Source: Bemisia tabaci (taxonomy: Eukaryota; Arthropoda; Insecta; Hemiptera; Aleyrodidae). Taken from it: 64,000 nucleotides of DNA. The notes beneath the pieces were generated by a model. The model saw only the letters and a list, made by a program, of their open reading frames with translations. It made no database searches and was not told the DNA's origin. Below are positions 1 through 12,600 of this stretch, piece by piece. Each line of letters starts with the position of its first letter. Within the stretch, counting starts at the first letter, position 1. The stretch lies in NCBI RefSeq assembly GCF_918797505.1, contig NC_092793.1, forward strand, positions 3,916,366 to 3,980,365, given 5' to 3'. A program made the position numbers and the translations under genes.

Positions 1-69
1 ACATTTTATCGAAGGAAATTTGGCAACTCTCGAATGTTCGCTCGGCGTTCATCCTTATAGCACGGCAGA
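1..69 (-). mobile_element. end of an inverted-repeat element, truncated by window edge
   Basis: Matches the right end of the element at 49463-49705: GGAAATTTGGCAACTCT, then GAATGTTC, CGGCGTTC and CACGGCAG. Confidence 0.5.
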
Positions 70-1282
70 ATAGTTCGCACAGTATAGGAAGCTCGTACTG
101 TGAGAACACAGTTGATTGGGTTTTTAAATGATACTACTATTCGGCCTCCGCGGCCACGCTAGGAAGTATCTTTTTACAATGAAGGCGTTTCTCATGCGGC
201 GACACTCATTATCAAACAGTCATAGATCTGCAGCAACCGCATTACTCACTAATGTGCGTGCTGCTGCACTGTTGCTTGAGTTTTTAGCCCTTAGATGCTC
301 AGGCCGGGTAAAATTGATCCGAGGCTTGCCGAAAACACTTGCTCCGCTAGTTATCCCTCTATTGCATTAATTAATTTTGGATCACGGATTTTGAAATAAA
401 ATTTTTTTTCTGAAAGATCTTTGAAAAAAATAGAGTCCCTTAATTTTTTGGGGGCAGGAGGGTGCTCCTTTCCCCTCAAATGGTCCCCCAAAGTGGTAGT
501 TAGGTACATATATGTAGGTCCATGCGACTTTGATAAAAAAAATAAAAAGAGAAGTTAAATATATGTGATTCTATGCAACTTTGGTAAAAACCATAAAAAA
601 GAGATGTTACATGAAAATCATGCGTAAGTAAATTTCATTTAAAAAAAAGAAAACATTAGTCTTAGCAGAGATTAGATATTAGGGGAACCCTGTTTTTGCC
701 AGCATAAATCAAATTATAGGCGACTTTTAGCCGTAATGTCTATTTGTATTGGCCACAATCGGTTGCATGGATTTTTTTTGTTGAACAGGATAATAACAAT
801 GCACAATTGAACACTTTTAAACAATATTCTTGTCTTTTAAAAGCTTAATCTATCCCTGGTGAAAATTGGCGATAAGAGTTGCGTTTCAAAATACCATAGG
901 AATTCTTATAGCCGGCTGAAGAAGACTACAGAAAATCATACAGCTGGCTGTAGAATGCGAAGAAAATCATACGGCCGGGCTATACGAAGCGATAAAAAAT
1001 TATGCAGCCGGGCTATAGTTCCTATAGCCGGGCTTTACACTTTATCGCCTGGCTGTTGCTTTTTCGCCATCGATTATAAAAGGCTAAAAGAAATTGTGTA
1101 GAAATTCGTGTGCTTTGGAAATCATTAAGTTTGATACGGAACCACCTTAATATTTACAAAACACACATTATATTTTTCTTTAATACATATTTTTTTTTCA
1201 TCAATTAAAACGAGAATAATCCATACAGGATGTGCAAACATTTCAAAATCATGAGTTGAATAACGCTGACACCGCGAGATTA

Positions 1283-1506
1283 AATATTAGAGCGTAACAC
1301 AAAGCGGAGCGGCGACGAACTGGCGCCTACAAACCTAACAGGGATACTTCACGCATTGCGCAATGCGTGAAGTATCCCTGTTAGGTTTGCAGGCGCCAAT
1401 GCGCGTTTCGCGCTGGCTGCCCGCCTTAGTGCCACGGCGCTTGAAGCAACTATTTCACACCAGAGGTATTGCATAGTATCATACGAAAGTGAAGGCGCTC
1501 TAATAT
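1283..1506. mobile_element. MITE with an internal 78-bp hairpin
   Basis: Terminal inverted repeats AATATTAGAGCG / CGCTCTAATAT bound a GC-richer core. At 1321-1398 is a palindrome with a single mismatched pair and centre TTGCGCAA. Confidence 0.65.
1321..1398. repeat. near-perfect 78-bp palindrome
   Basis: TGGCGCCT at one end and AGGCGCCA at the other; 38 of 39 pairs match. Would extrude a stable hairpin. Confidence 0.9.
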
Positions 1507-1533
1507 ATTAGGAATGGTAGGCATCCATCAAAA

Positions 1534-2439
1534 GTACGGAGCTTTCCTCGCAAAATAAATCAAGACACTACGGCCCAAAAAGAGAGCACTATTCCAAAAA
1601 CTCACTAAGTCCTAGCATCTGTAATTAGTGACGTATAGCATACACTTTATCGCCTGGCTGTGATTTGCTTAATCGCCATCGGCTATAAATGGCTATTATA
1701 AATTGTGTAGCCGGCTATAGAAGCTATTGGAAATCTTACAGCCGGCTGTAGGTCCATAGTATTTTCGAACACAGATTCTACTGCCAATTTTAACCAGGGA
1801 TCCGTTAAGATTTATACTTAACTCTATATATAATTTTTATTTCAAACAATGCATAATACTACCTCTGATACATTGAGGAGATAATAAAGACAAGGTTAAT
1901 TCTGATTAATAGAGTCTTTTTGTTTCATCTGTATAGAACAACGGACGACCGAACCCAGTCAAAGTCCAAAGAACCCCCGATCATGTCAGAGGAGCACGAG
2001 GAGGCATGCTTAGTTGATCCTTTTATTGGATGTCAGGTGGGGACGTTTTGTTCCTTAAAAAACACGGTCACCTGGGTCAATGATTTGCCTTCAATTAGCC
2101 GGCTATGCAAAATGACTTTCAGGACGCACGAATAGTGGTATCAGAATTTCGCATTAAGATTACATAGTGGGTTGAAGGCGCTCTTTTGTATCGTATCTCA
2201 GTGGCCCTGTGAAACGATGTTGACTAGAAATGTTCATAAATTTGGAGTCTTCAACCGAGCCGTAATTCTGAAAAATGCCCGAAAACCGTTATTGCGCGTT
2301 TTTACGGATTAACTACAGATTACTATTACAGAATATATAGGCACTAATTACAGATGCTAGGACTTAGTGAGTTTTTGGAATAGTGCTCTCTTTTTGGGCC
2401 GTAGTATCTTGATTTATTTTGCGAGGAAAGCTCCGTACA
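1534..2439. mobile_element. foldback element with about 97-bp arms
   Basis: The left arm (1534-1631, GTACGGAGCTTTCCTCGC onward) is repeated inverted at 2341-2439 (CACTAATTACAGATGC to AGCTCCGTAC). The interior has no recognised transposase and includes the right arm of the preceding element. Confidence 0.7.
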
Positions 2440-2959
2440 ACGCACGTTTTGCTATTTTTTTTTTTTTCTGTAAGTTTGATTTAAAAACAGAGAGTCCAAA
2501 CGCTCGGTTCAGATTGTGGTTTTTAAGTCTTCTTGCTTTGGTCATTGTATTTTCATGAAAAACTAAGAAATTTATATCGTTTACAAGATCGCAACTGACT
2601 CAAAAGCGGTTGTGAATTCAATAAGTTGCGCACGGATAAAATGAGCCTTCGACGATGAACTGTGAATCATCAGAATTACAAATACATCCTAAAATAAGAA
2701 TCAGACGTCAATTTGAAAGAAAAGAGAAAAATCGAGTGTCAACACAGCCGAAGATAGAAGAGACGTAGGTATTCGAGCCTCGTTTTTTAACTTTTCGCCA
2801 AATCTGAGCGACGTCTCATGTGCAGCATAAAGCGGAGCATTGCGAGTTCACGCCTCGCATTATCGCGCCTTCAATTTTGCAGATGCAACACGGACATTCA
2901 TCAAGCACAAATAGTTGTATCTCTGCGCCGTCATCAACGCGCGTTCTTTTCAGAACGAA

Positions 2960-3120
2960 TCAACATCATTCCTTGAAGTTTTCACGGTGTTTTCTTCGCG
3001 CAATGAAGAAAAATCTCAGAGAGTCTCAAGAATTGACGTTTAGTAGTTTTCCGTTTAAAAAATAAAGTATGATAGGAAGTCTGCAACGTCTCAAACCGAG
3101 ATACGTGGTCTGGCAGTCAT
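2960..3120 (+). repeat. dispersed repeat, one half of the 41681-41945 family
   Basis: Shares CTTGAAGTTTTC, TAGTAGTTTTC and ATGATAGGAAGTCTGC with 41790-41945; related fragments occur near 31025 and 17680. Confidence 0.5.
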
Positions 3121-3478
3121 ACCATCGAGATGCCGTTGCCTGGCCGATCTAAACCTATCTTACAGTCAAAACACGGACCAAAATAAAGGTTAAGCCTAAC
3201 CAGGAGAGATCTCGAAGCCCTCCACCTAGATTTTGATGGGGATGCAACCTAGAGAAGGGTTTTTATACCTTACTACTGGACGGAAGTCCAATTGAAAGGA
3301 GAGTCCTCATCTCGCCATTTCCGCTAGTTCATGGGCCCCCACAGTAAGTTCCGTAAAGAAATTTTCAAAAAATTGGCAGCGACGGTCGCTTACTGAACTG
3401 ACGAATGACGCATCTCACAATTCAGTGCTACGATATAGTGCGCGTTTTAGAGCGATGCGTTCTAGCCCTGATCTCTAC

Positions 3479-3570
3479 ATTCAGGGTGTCTACTTAAACC
3501 GGCTAGCAAAAATTAAATGCTTGTATAGTGCTTTTTCAGTGCCTTTTCAGAAATTCCGTACCCCATAAGC
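3479..3570 (+). mobile_element. end of a CAGGGTGTCTA element
   Basis: CAGGGTGTCTACTTAAAC start followed by TTTTTCAGTGCC repeats; the matching right end was not found. Another solo end lies at 4186-4260. Confidence 0.45.
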
Positions 3571-3634
3571 AGAAGAAGGCAGTACTTTTTTGACATCTTT
3601 AAGTTAATTTTTGATTTGAGTTCCTATTATATAG

Positions 3635-3894
3635 ATATCGTCACCTTCCAGGCAAAGTATCACAAGCGCCATGCGACGTTTAAAAATTTCCGCCGCCATT
3701 ATATTTTTTTACAGATAAATTGTTCAACGAAGCTGTCCGAAAATTTCACTGAATTTTCTTTGTGCTGCCGATAAAATTTAGTGAAATTTCAAACAGATTC
3801 AACCAACAATTTCTCAGTAAAGAAATAAAATGGCGGCGGAAATTTTTAAACGTCGCATGGCGCTTGTGATACTTTGCCTGGAAGGTGACGATAT
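3635..3894. mobile_element. MITE with about 66-bp terminal inverted repeats
   Basis: Arms 3635-3705 and 3829-3894 are nearly identical inverted copies (ATATCGTCACCTTCCAGGC ... ATGGCGCTTGTGATACT). Core about 120 bp. No ORF. Confidence 0.8.
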
Positions 3895-4185
3895 ACCTCT
3901 TATCGCTTGTTTATTCTTAATGCCTCTGTAAAAATTATCCATTTGCTGAATTCCTGGCTTGAGCACACTTCAACTATGCGGTCGAAACTGCAATAGCGGC
4001 AAAGTAAAGCTGGCAAGGCAAGCGTGGAGGATACTTCAATATTAGTCTTCCATCGCATCGCAGGCGTAACGATACAACTATTCGCGCTTTTCGGAATGCA
4101 TGAGGTATCACGCCACAATTGAAGGCGTTTTCGAAACTGCCAACTTCCTATATAGGGATTCTTGTGTCGCATAAATAGGCATAAG

Positions 4186-4260
4186 GGTGTCTACTAAAAC
4201 TGGCTGGCAAATATTAAGTACCTACTTTTACGGTACCTCTTCAGCTTCTCATAAGTAAAT
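4186..4260 (+). mobile_element. second solo end of the CAGGGTGTCTA family
   Basis: AGGGTGTCTACTAAAACTGG followed by a TACGGTACCTCTTCAG motif, like the first part of the full element at 27947-28229. Confidence 0.45.
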
Positions 4261-4989
4261 TGCCTAACCTAGCTGTAGCTCCGAGCTCCAAAAATTACTC
4301 ACACTTTCTTGGCATTGGCTTTATTGAGTGTAAGAGATAAACTAACCTGAATGCTGCCTTGCAATTTTTTGATTTTTTTGAAGAATGAAAGAAAATTCGC
4401 AGAAAATTTCAAATTAAACTGCTGGTTAGATTTTTCTTCGACAAACTAAAACACAAGAACGGAGACTTGACATACCACAATCTTAGGGACCAATTTTTCA
4501 GCTTCAGTCGCAGATATAATATGCAATGGGACTCAATCAATATGGTAGCAAATAGAATGTAAATCGGGATATTTTGAAAAAAAAAAATGTCTTTGGTTTT
4601 GCTATGCAGGGGAAAAATATGCAGACAAGTTTGGAGAGAACCCACGTGAAACCGGGATTTTTCAAATACTGGCAGCTTCAGTAACCAAGCAAATCGGTGT
4701 GTGAGTGTGGGAGGGGAGGATTTGCTTCTGCTGCCATTAAATCCTCATGGTTGACATTAAATTCTTTGATTAATTGAACACATACTTAAATGGCAAATAT
4801 AGCTCATCACTTGTCAAGAAGAATTCATATCATAAACTCTCTGGTAAAAGTAAAGTCATTCTCGCGGGTGAATTTTCTTGTGTTCCTGGCACAAATAATG
4901 GCAAGATATCAGTTTACTTTCATCTCCATAAAAATTTAGGGTAGTTCCAGAGGTAAGTCAGTGATGTTGTATCCTTATTTAAAACTTGA

Positions 4990-7900
4990 AAAATGAAGAT
5001 ATAAAATTGGGGAAAACATTTATTTATTTACAATAGAGCCTCTTTTATTGCAAAACTGGACAAAACAATTATAAAGTAAGTAAAAGCAAGTTTTTTACAG
5101 GTACGTGGTTCTTGATTGCTCCTTTCAGCTTTCTTTACTATACTTTTTGCTTCGTGAAAACTACTTTAACAGAGAGATAATGAGAAAAAAGAGAGTGCTA
5201 CATAGTGGGCATTTACATTTTTCACTTATCCTTTACATTAATTACTTACTTTCTTTTACCGATAAGTCATTGATAAAACAATTCACTGAAAAACTAGTAG
5301 AGATAAAGAAGACAGTCCCAAAAATAAATAAAATAAAAATTACATTGTTACAAAAGCAGATATTCCAAAGGAACAGCTTTACATTTTTCATGATTACATG
5401 AAATAACAAAATACTATTACAATTTCCAAAATAATGACGGTGAACTCATACATGAAAGCTTTATCAACACGGCTGATGTCATTAAAAAAGAGAGTTTGAC
5501 TAAGTGAATCAGTTTCTATTGACTCAGAATCATCTGTCAATGTTGTGGTTCTGCGTCATCATCAGGATTATTTTAAGTGAACCTATTTCTTAAACCAAAG
5601 TAGGTTGATCGGTTCATTTTATTGGTAATCTTAATTGAAGTGTTGTTTGCCTCAATTAAAAAGGGAAATGATGATTGGTGGAAAATTTTGGTAAGAAAAA
5701 TATTTATACCTTGTTTTGAATACATATAACTAAAATACTAGGTACACTTCAAAGTATTCATAAAAGCTCTGATTTACGTCAGATTAACTCAAACAATTTA
5801 TGTACAAAAAAAAGAGAAAAAAAGGAAAAAAGGGGGGAAACAAAAGCTTTTAAACCCAAACTAAACAATATTATTTACAAAATCTGACTTTACAAAAAGA
5901 TGGAGGGGAGGGACACACCTCCAAATATTTACAGGTAACACAATATAAATACATATGTACTTGCAACTACACAACTAACAAGGACTTGGTTTTCAAGAAT
6001 CTGGCTGGTTTTTTTTTTCTTTCTCCTTTTAATGAATTCATAGAAGGAATGTGGTGAAGAGCTGGAATTGGCTGAATTGAAATAATTAGTAAGGGAGTTT
6101 TTGGTACGATCTATTTCAACTTTTCAAGACATCCCCTGTTAAAGCTGCTTGGAAAATTTGATCTGGCTTTCACTGCCTATCTGCTACTATAGCTGCTGTT
6201 TAGTGAGAGGTTGAAAACTCATTTTTCTTCTGGAAAATGCTTTCTTGAAAAAGCTTTGGAGCACAAATTGAGAAGATGATATGACGGTACGTCTAAGGCT
6301 CAGCTCATTTAGTTCAAAAGAATAATTTCTAAAATTGAATCGCTTTAAGAGGTATTAAATTCACGTTAAGTATCTATACAAAAACAATTCAACTTATTAG
6401 AAGACTTCATTTGGTATAGCAGTTAGGTTGTCTCTGAAAATCTCAGTGGATAAAGAATAACAATTTGAAAAAATGTGATGAACAGGGGTTGTTTAAGGGC
6501 TAAAAAGGAAGAGAAAATGAAATTCTTGGGAGACAAATCAAATTATAAATACATTGTTTGTATGGGTGCAGTATTACTAATGCAGTTTCAGCTGTGCGTT
6601 TATTAAAGCTAACACTCGCAGGCATGTAGAGGTCTGCCATGATATTTTTGCTCTTTTGTGCAAAAGTAAATATTGGAATTTATCTTTTGCATACTTGACT
6701 TGATTGTATCAGGTACTTTTGCCTTGGTTACTTTTGTCGCTGAGATCACTGTATACTTCAACCGTAGAATACAAGAAAAGCTATCTTTAAAAATATTTGT
6801 CACAAAATAAAAAACAGTAGAATAGACAAGATTTGTAATAACCTAGTCAAAATTTTAAACCTTGTTTATTTCATGTTTTATGAAAATCAAACTGGTGATG
6901 AGAGAGCTGGAATTGATAAATGATTATTGTTTGATTCAGTGGAGTGTTATGGAATAAACCCCCCCCCCCCCCCATTCAATTTCTTCCTCCTCATAAACAA
7001 ACCTTTAAAAATTGCCTATTGAAAGGAAAACAGAAAAAATGGACTTTTTAGAACCTGCAAAGCCAAAACTTGAAAATATAAACGCACCCCATTACTTAGA
7101 ATGTTGCACTAATGCATCGTTGAATAGAAATCGGCGATTTCAGTAGTTATGCAGTGCCTTTGATATCAAAACTGTAACAGTTTCATTCACCACTTCATTG
7201 ATAGATAGAGGAGAAACATATCTAACCCTAGGCTCCTTCAAGAGGAAAAACCATTGCTAAAAAAAGTTTTCCGTCCACGATGAGGACAATGTCTTTACAA
7301 AAAATACCAATATAAGATAATATCTAGCTTATGATCCGTAATATGAAATTATCAAGAGAAATAAAATTAGGACTGCACCATGGGAACAAAAAAAGATCAT
7401 ACTTGGAAAATAAAATATGTATAAATATATCTCTTCAGTAAAAAAGCTCAAATAATAAAAACTTTCGTTTGAGAACAACTAACTCAATCAAGCTTCTGAT
7501 TAAAATGCTGATGTCTTTTTAACTTTTTTATTATAACTCAAATAATTCGTAGTAATATAGACAGAGCAAACAATCATGCTGCTGATTTTTTAAAGAGGTT
7601 TTGCATATCCTTCAGCATTAAAAATAGGGCAGTTCTACAAGAAAGGGCAAACTTTTCTGTAAGGTAAGAATTGAAATACTCGGAGGGGAAAAGGCGCTTT
7701 CTTTGATGAAAGAGGATGGTCAGGCATTGAAAAGTTATAACTTAGGTACTGCACGAAGCTGGAAATCATCTCGAGTTCATGCTTCCAAGCAAAAGAGAGT
7801 CACCACTAGAATGGAGTTTATCAAGACTCCAAAAAATAAAAAAATCATTATAGATGAGACTCTTGAAGCAATCAATGAATTAAAAGTAGAATTCCTGCAG

Positions 7901-8330
7901 GGGGGGGGGGGGGGCAACTATACAAAATTATGATAGGGATTTAATAAAGTTATTCAACTTTTAGATAAGATTTGTGACTATCATGAAAGCTCATATAATC
8001 ATACATACAGCATTTCTAAGACCGAACAGTTTGATTTTAAAAACAACTTGTTGGACCAGAGAGGTTTCTTGTATCAAAATAACAAAAACAACTGACACAA
8101 GATTATGCAGATTTAGTCAGAAAAAATGCTTCAATCCAAGATGAAAACTCAAAAAACTTGAGATAGAATAGATTCCAGGAGAATCAATGGTACTGAGACT
8201 CTTCTAACATTTCTTACGATCAAAGTTCCTTGATAGAGACCAATTTTTGATTTCTAAGTTGTGGATTTCATTTGGTTTGGCCATCACAATTTTAGGAGGA
8301 GAAAGTTGTCAAAGGAGAAAGGCTCATTAT
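4990..8330 (-). other. probable pps 3' UTR and downstream flank
   Basis: No coding exon recognised. On the minus strand, AATAAA-type poly(A) signals lie opposite 7527-7532, 6865-6870, 6599-6604 and about 5021-5029 (AATAAATAAAT); which one is used is unknown. Contains 15-nt poly-C (6959-6973) and poly-G (7900-7914) runs. A 76-codon plus-strand ORF at 7703-7933 is not recognised. Confidence 0.4.
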
Positions 8331-9637
8331 TTAGAGTGCTTTCTTTCGCCTTTCTTCCTGCCTCCTCAATTGCTCCTTTTCGAAATGTTCAATGTCAGCA
8401 TCAAACTCATCCCGGGGTCGATTTCCTCGGCTGAACTGAGATTTGGAGCCACGGCCCCGCCAAAACTGGCCGTGTGGTCGAAACCTGTCCCTATTGTCTC
8501 TTCGGTAACGATCTCTCGGCCTATGTTCATCATTCCTGTAATTTCCATAACTGCTGCTCGTACTACCAGTTTCATTATTACTTTTATCTTTACTTCGAGT
8601 CCTAAACTCTTTCTCTTGCCTACTGTCCGCCACTCTATGCAACTTATTCCTAAGGGTCCTGGGTTCAGATGTAGAACTTGAGGGGGAGTCACTAGGGGTA
8701 GAGAGGATAGGAGCGGGGGGAGTTGGTGGAGGAGGGGGTGCAGGAGTGATGGCTGAGGCTGGAGGTGTTGGAGGGGGAAAAGGCAAGGGAGCGGGCATCA
8801 TGGGTGTCGGAGCTACCATAGGAGGCCCCATTGGCATTTGAACAGGGGCCATGAACGGAGGTTGGGGAGCGTACGCTGGCCCAGGGAAAGGGGTGAAAGG
8901 CGGAGGTGCATATGGTGCTGAGAAAGGAATCATGGGCGGAGGGACAGACATGTCCATCATTTGGGGTACATTTTGAGCGGGGTCTTCTACTCTGACTCCC
9001 ATCATGTCTGGCATTACTTCTGTTGGATAGCTTACACCTAGAATATCTTTGATTGCCTCCTCATCCGTCGGCTGAGGGGGCATATCGCGCCGCTGTCGGG
9101 GATCTCGATTTAATTTTGGAGTTTCTGGAGCAACAATGGATTCTTGATTATCTTCTTCCATTGATTCATATTCCTCATCTGAGGATTGTTGCACTGCGAT
9201 TTCTTCTATTCCCTCCTTTTCATCACTCTTTTCTTCGGTGGCAGCAGTGCCTGTGGAATATTGCTTTACGATAGGATCTGACCCTAAGGAGAGGGGTCCT
9301 GCAGGTGAACTAGACTGTTTACTTTGTTTATAGGAGCTGACCCTGCTTAGAATTTCTTGCAGATTCGGGGGAAGGGAGATCTTTGTTGAGTTGTAAAATG
9401 ATAAGGTGGGTTTTTCGGGGGATACTAGCGTTGAGGGGCTGTAGGCTTCTTCACTTAATGCTTGCTGAGGCAACGACTCCAGTAGTCTCTTCTTGTCTTC
9501 AATACCTTTGGTTAGATCATCAATCCTCCGTTGTACAGTGGTTGGGTCATCATCATCATCATCATCATCGCCTGGTGAGTAAGGCTCGTCCTCCCCAGGA
9601 CTGTATGGGGAGTTGTTTTCGTGGAATTCGTTCAAAA
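8331..9637 (-). CDS. pps: pps exon 18 (terminal): acidic, proline-rich and RG-rich tail
   Basis: Acceptor TTTTCTTAG; stop TAA at 8333-8331. Starts VLNEFHENNSPYSPGEDE with an eight-Asp run, a coiled segment (VQRRIDDLTKGIEDKKRLLE), an acidic region, about 100 residues rich in Pro/Met/Ala, then Arg-rich tail (RDRYRRDNRDRFRPHG) ending in FEKEQLRRQEERRKKAL. The Pro-rich and RG parts suggest RNA or RNP contacts (inference). GC-rich compared with its surroundings. Confidence 0.9.
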
Positions 9638-12600
9638 CTAAGAAAAGATAAAGAGAAAAAGTTATTAAAGGGTCAAGACAAGAAAACAAATTGCATCAGA
9701 AATGTTAAGGTGCTCGATGCCCAAGGAGTTGTAGTTCTACAAGGGGCAGTGAGGGTTAGGTGTCGTAGAGCGCCAGAGAGTGCTATTAAGCGACTTTTAC
9801 GTATAAACAAGACCGAATAGATGCAGGAATATGTGGATTGCATTTTTAAAAAAGGAATCACAAGCATTATAATGACGTTAAGATTATACAAATTTTTTCA
9901 CCTCGCAAATATAAACTGATCGCCTAAAGGAGTTTTGTCTTTACTCCCAATAAACAATGAATTCGAGCCAAAGATTACCTTTGTAAATTTAATTTTTTGC
10001 AAGACTTCAGTGATTCAATTGCAAAGAATGTAAGTTTCACAATTCTAGCAACATTGAAATGCTCTTGGAATGCAAAATACAATCTATGTATGGTGCAGAA
10101 ATGAAAAAAAAGAAAAAAACAAAGATAAAGCAAAGGATGAAATACTACATTCTTGAAAAAAAAGGGTTGAAACTTACCAGGACTAATGATATTGCTGTCA
10201 TCATACTTTGCTTTCTTGGCAGGTACAACAGGAATCTCCGATGGAGGAGGATACGGTGGTGTCAAACTTGCATTGTTCAACTGTGTTGTTGGCGGTGGAG
10301 TGTAGCTTCTGGGTTCCTTGCGTCCATAATTAGTCACATCTGATGGCATGAGAGTCTCCAGTTTATGCTTGACTATGATTCCCAGTAACAAATGGGGCCT
10401 CACATCTTCAAAACCTGGGCCATCTAAAGGCAAAAGTACTTGCGGTATAGGACTATGATCAGCCAACGGAAGGACATAAAAGTCTTTGATGATGGCAGGT
10501 AAATGACCGACAACAGCCATTCTGTTCTTATTGCTGAGATAAGCGTATAAACTGAGATAAGCAACTTGTTCCTCATCGTTTTCTGGTGTAAATCTGATGA
10601 CGATAATATCTTTTGATCCAGACTTTTTCACTTTGCCGATGTAATCCCAGACAGTTGCTGGATTAATTCTACCTACACAGTCTATCGAACTTGGTACATC
10701 TTCACCTAAATTGGCACAATTTCCTGAAACAGCTTGAAAAGTGGCGTAGAACTTAGCAACATCAGTCATAGACAAGAGCCCTTTCCACAATGGGGGCTGC
10801 TCTTCTTCGTACGGTGGTGTATTTATCATGACTGTGGAGCTGGGCTCTCTGTCTGATGGATCAAGGTCGAGATCATTCGATGGTATGGCTGGATCGTAAG
10901 TATCCAGTAATTTGGAAATTGAATCACTCTGCAACTTGAAAATTTCGTCCTTTTCAGGAGATTTTCTACTTTTAGCAGCAGGCTCATCATCAGATTTAAT
11001 TTTCGTCGTATCACTTGATTTTGAGTCAGAGGATCTGGTTGAGCGGCTCTTTGAGCGACTTTCACGGCTTGAGCCACTTTTTTCATCTTTTTTTCTGTCA
11101 GAGGATTTTTTATCTTTATCTTTATCTTTATCTTTATCTTATCCTTGTCTTTCTCACGATCGGATTTGTGCCTTTTACTCCTTCGATGCCGACTAGAACT
11201 ACTGCTGCTACTGCTGCTATGTTTGCTACTTTCATGTCTCCTGCTACTACTTCGGTGCTTGTCTTTTGACTCCTTTTCTTTTTCACTTTTTTTAGTCTCA
11301 TCAATTTTCACTGCTGGAAATTTGGGACTAGATTTTGGTTCTACGATGCTATCGCTCTCATTCAAATCAGGCACAAACTCAGCAGCAGATACCTCTTTGC
11401 GATTTTCGACATTTTCTATCTCTTGCTCACCCTTGTGTGTTTTCAAAACACAAGTTTTGCTCATTGCAAGCAAGTCAAGTTCATTTTTCTTGATCATATC
11501 GAGTGAGTGTTTATTTTCATTTTGTCTCCATGTTGCCAGCTCTTCAGAGGCCATTTCATCTTGCGACAACCGGGCAACCTGTTGCGGATTGTACGTCTTC
11601 ATTGCAATTTTTCTGAACAGAGTATCATTCTTTGGGGCTTTAATATTCAGAACCAAACTTCGGATTTTAGTTCTGTACTTGGCGGCATCTTTGTAAACAA
11701 CAAAATGTTCCTCTTCAATATCTTGAACTAATTTGGAAACCTGAAACAGGAGAAGGAAATTAAGATGAGATACGCACTTGAATACCAAATCAACAGTTTA
11801 GACCAGTCTCCTCAGGAAGTAACAGGCAATTAATTGCCATAATTGCCCATCAGCGATTAATTTAGACTTCCTTAAAATAATGGTTGCAATGAAAGGACCT
11901 AGTAATGAATCTAAGCCTTTACTGAGGTGTCTTATTGTATTGTTTTCATTTCTTTTTAATAACATATATTATTTCTGTTTAGTTTTAGAAGCAGAAAGTC
12001 CAGCTCGCTTTGCTTGCTTTTGTGAAGTTATATTTTTAGTTAAGGTTATATCTACTTGTGTCAACTAAATGCTGAACTCATCGACTGTACACATTTACAT
12101 TTAACATGGAAATAAAGCTGAAAACATGAGTAACTCATGAGTAACATGAGTAAGATATGATGTAAATTAACCTTGATTAGCAATGGCAACAAAAAGCCTA
12201 TTCCGTAATTTTTCTTCCGCGTTGCAAGGAAAATGCCATATCGGTAGATTGTTTCTTGTCAGCTTTCGATAATTTTTGTTGAGAAAGCCATGAGACTAGG
12301 CTCAGGAAATTCTGTCCAGAAGAGACAGAAAACCACAGCAGACTAACAGGCTGCAGGTTTTATAATTGCAGATGTTTGAAACATTTTCTTAAATAAAAAC
12401 CTGTTTCTCAGTACAACTGGAAACTGCGACTAAGATAAAACTAAATGGAGATGAGAGAATTGTCCCTTTTCAGAGTGTCTAGTTTTTTTCCGTTTTGGGA
12501 AATCTTGACGAAATCCTAATTTTTCTTGATTTTTGACTGCTAAATCCTGATTTCATGATTTTTCCAAATCCTGATAATATCCTGATTTTTTGCAGGGAAA

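Larger units (their letters stand above)
846..1800. mobile_element. GCCGGCT-rich inverted-repeat element, interrupted
   Basis: The left arm (from about 850, CCCTGGTGAAAATTGGC) pairs with the right arm ending near 1800 (GCCAATTTTAACCAGGG). Both hold several TATAGCCGGCT-like copies and a CTTTATCGCCTGGCTGT motif. Another element lies between the arms. Confidence 0.6.

Noticed and set aside
8247..8681. 144-codon plus-strand ORF
   Set aside because: Lies antisense over pps exon 18, whose frame shows a conserved-type RG tail joined by good splice sites; it is a shadow.
9383..9820. 145-codon plus-strand ORF with His run
   Set aside because: The His run is the complement of the Asp-codon repeat in pps exon 18; the 3' part runs into the intron.
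11145..11696. 183-codon plus-strand Leu/Ser-rich ORF
   Set aside because: Antisense shadow of the Ser/Arg/Lys-rich linker of pps exon 17.
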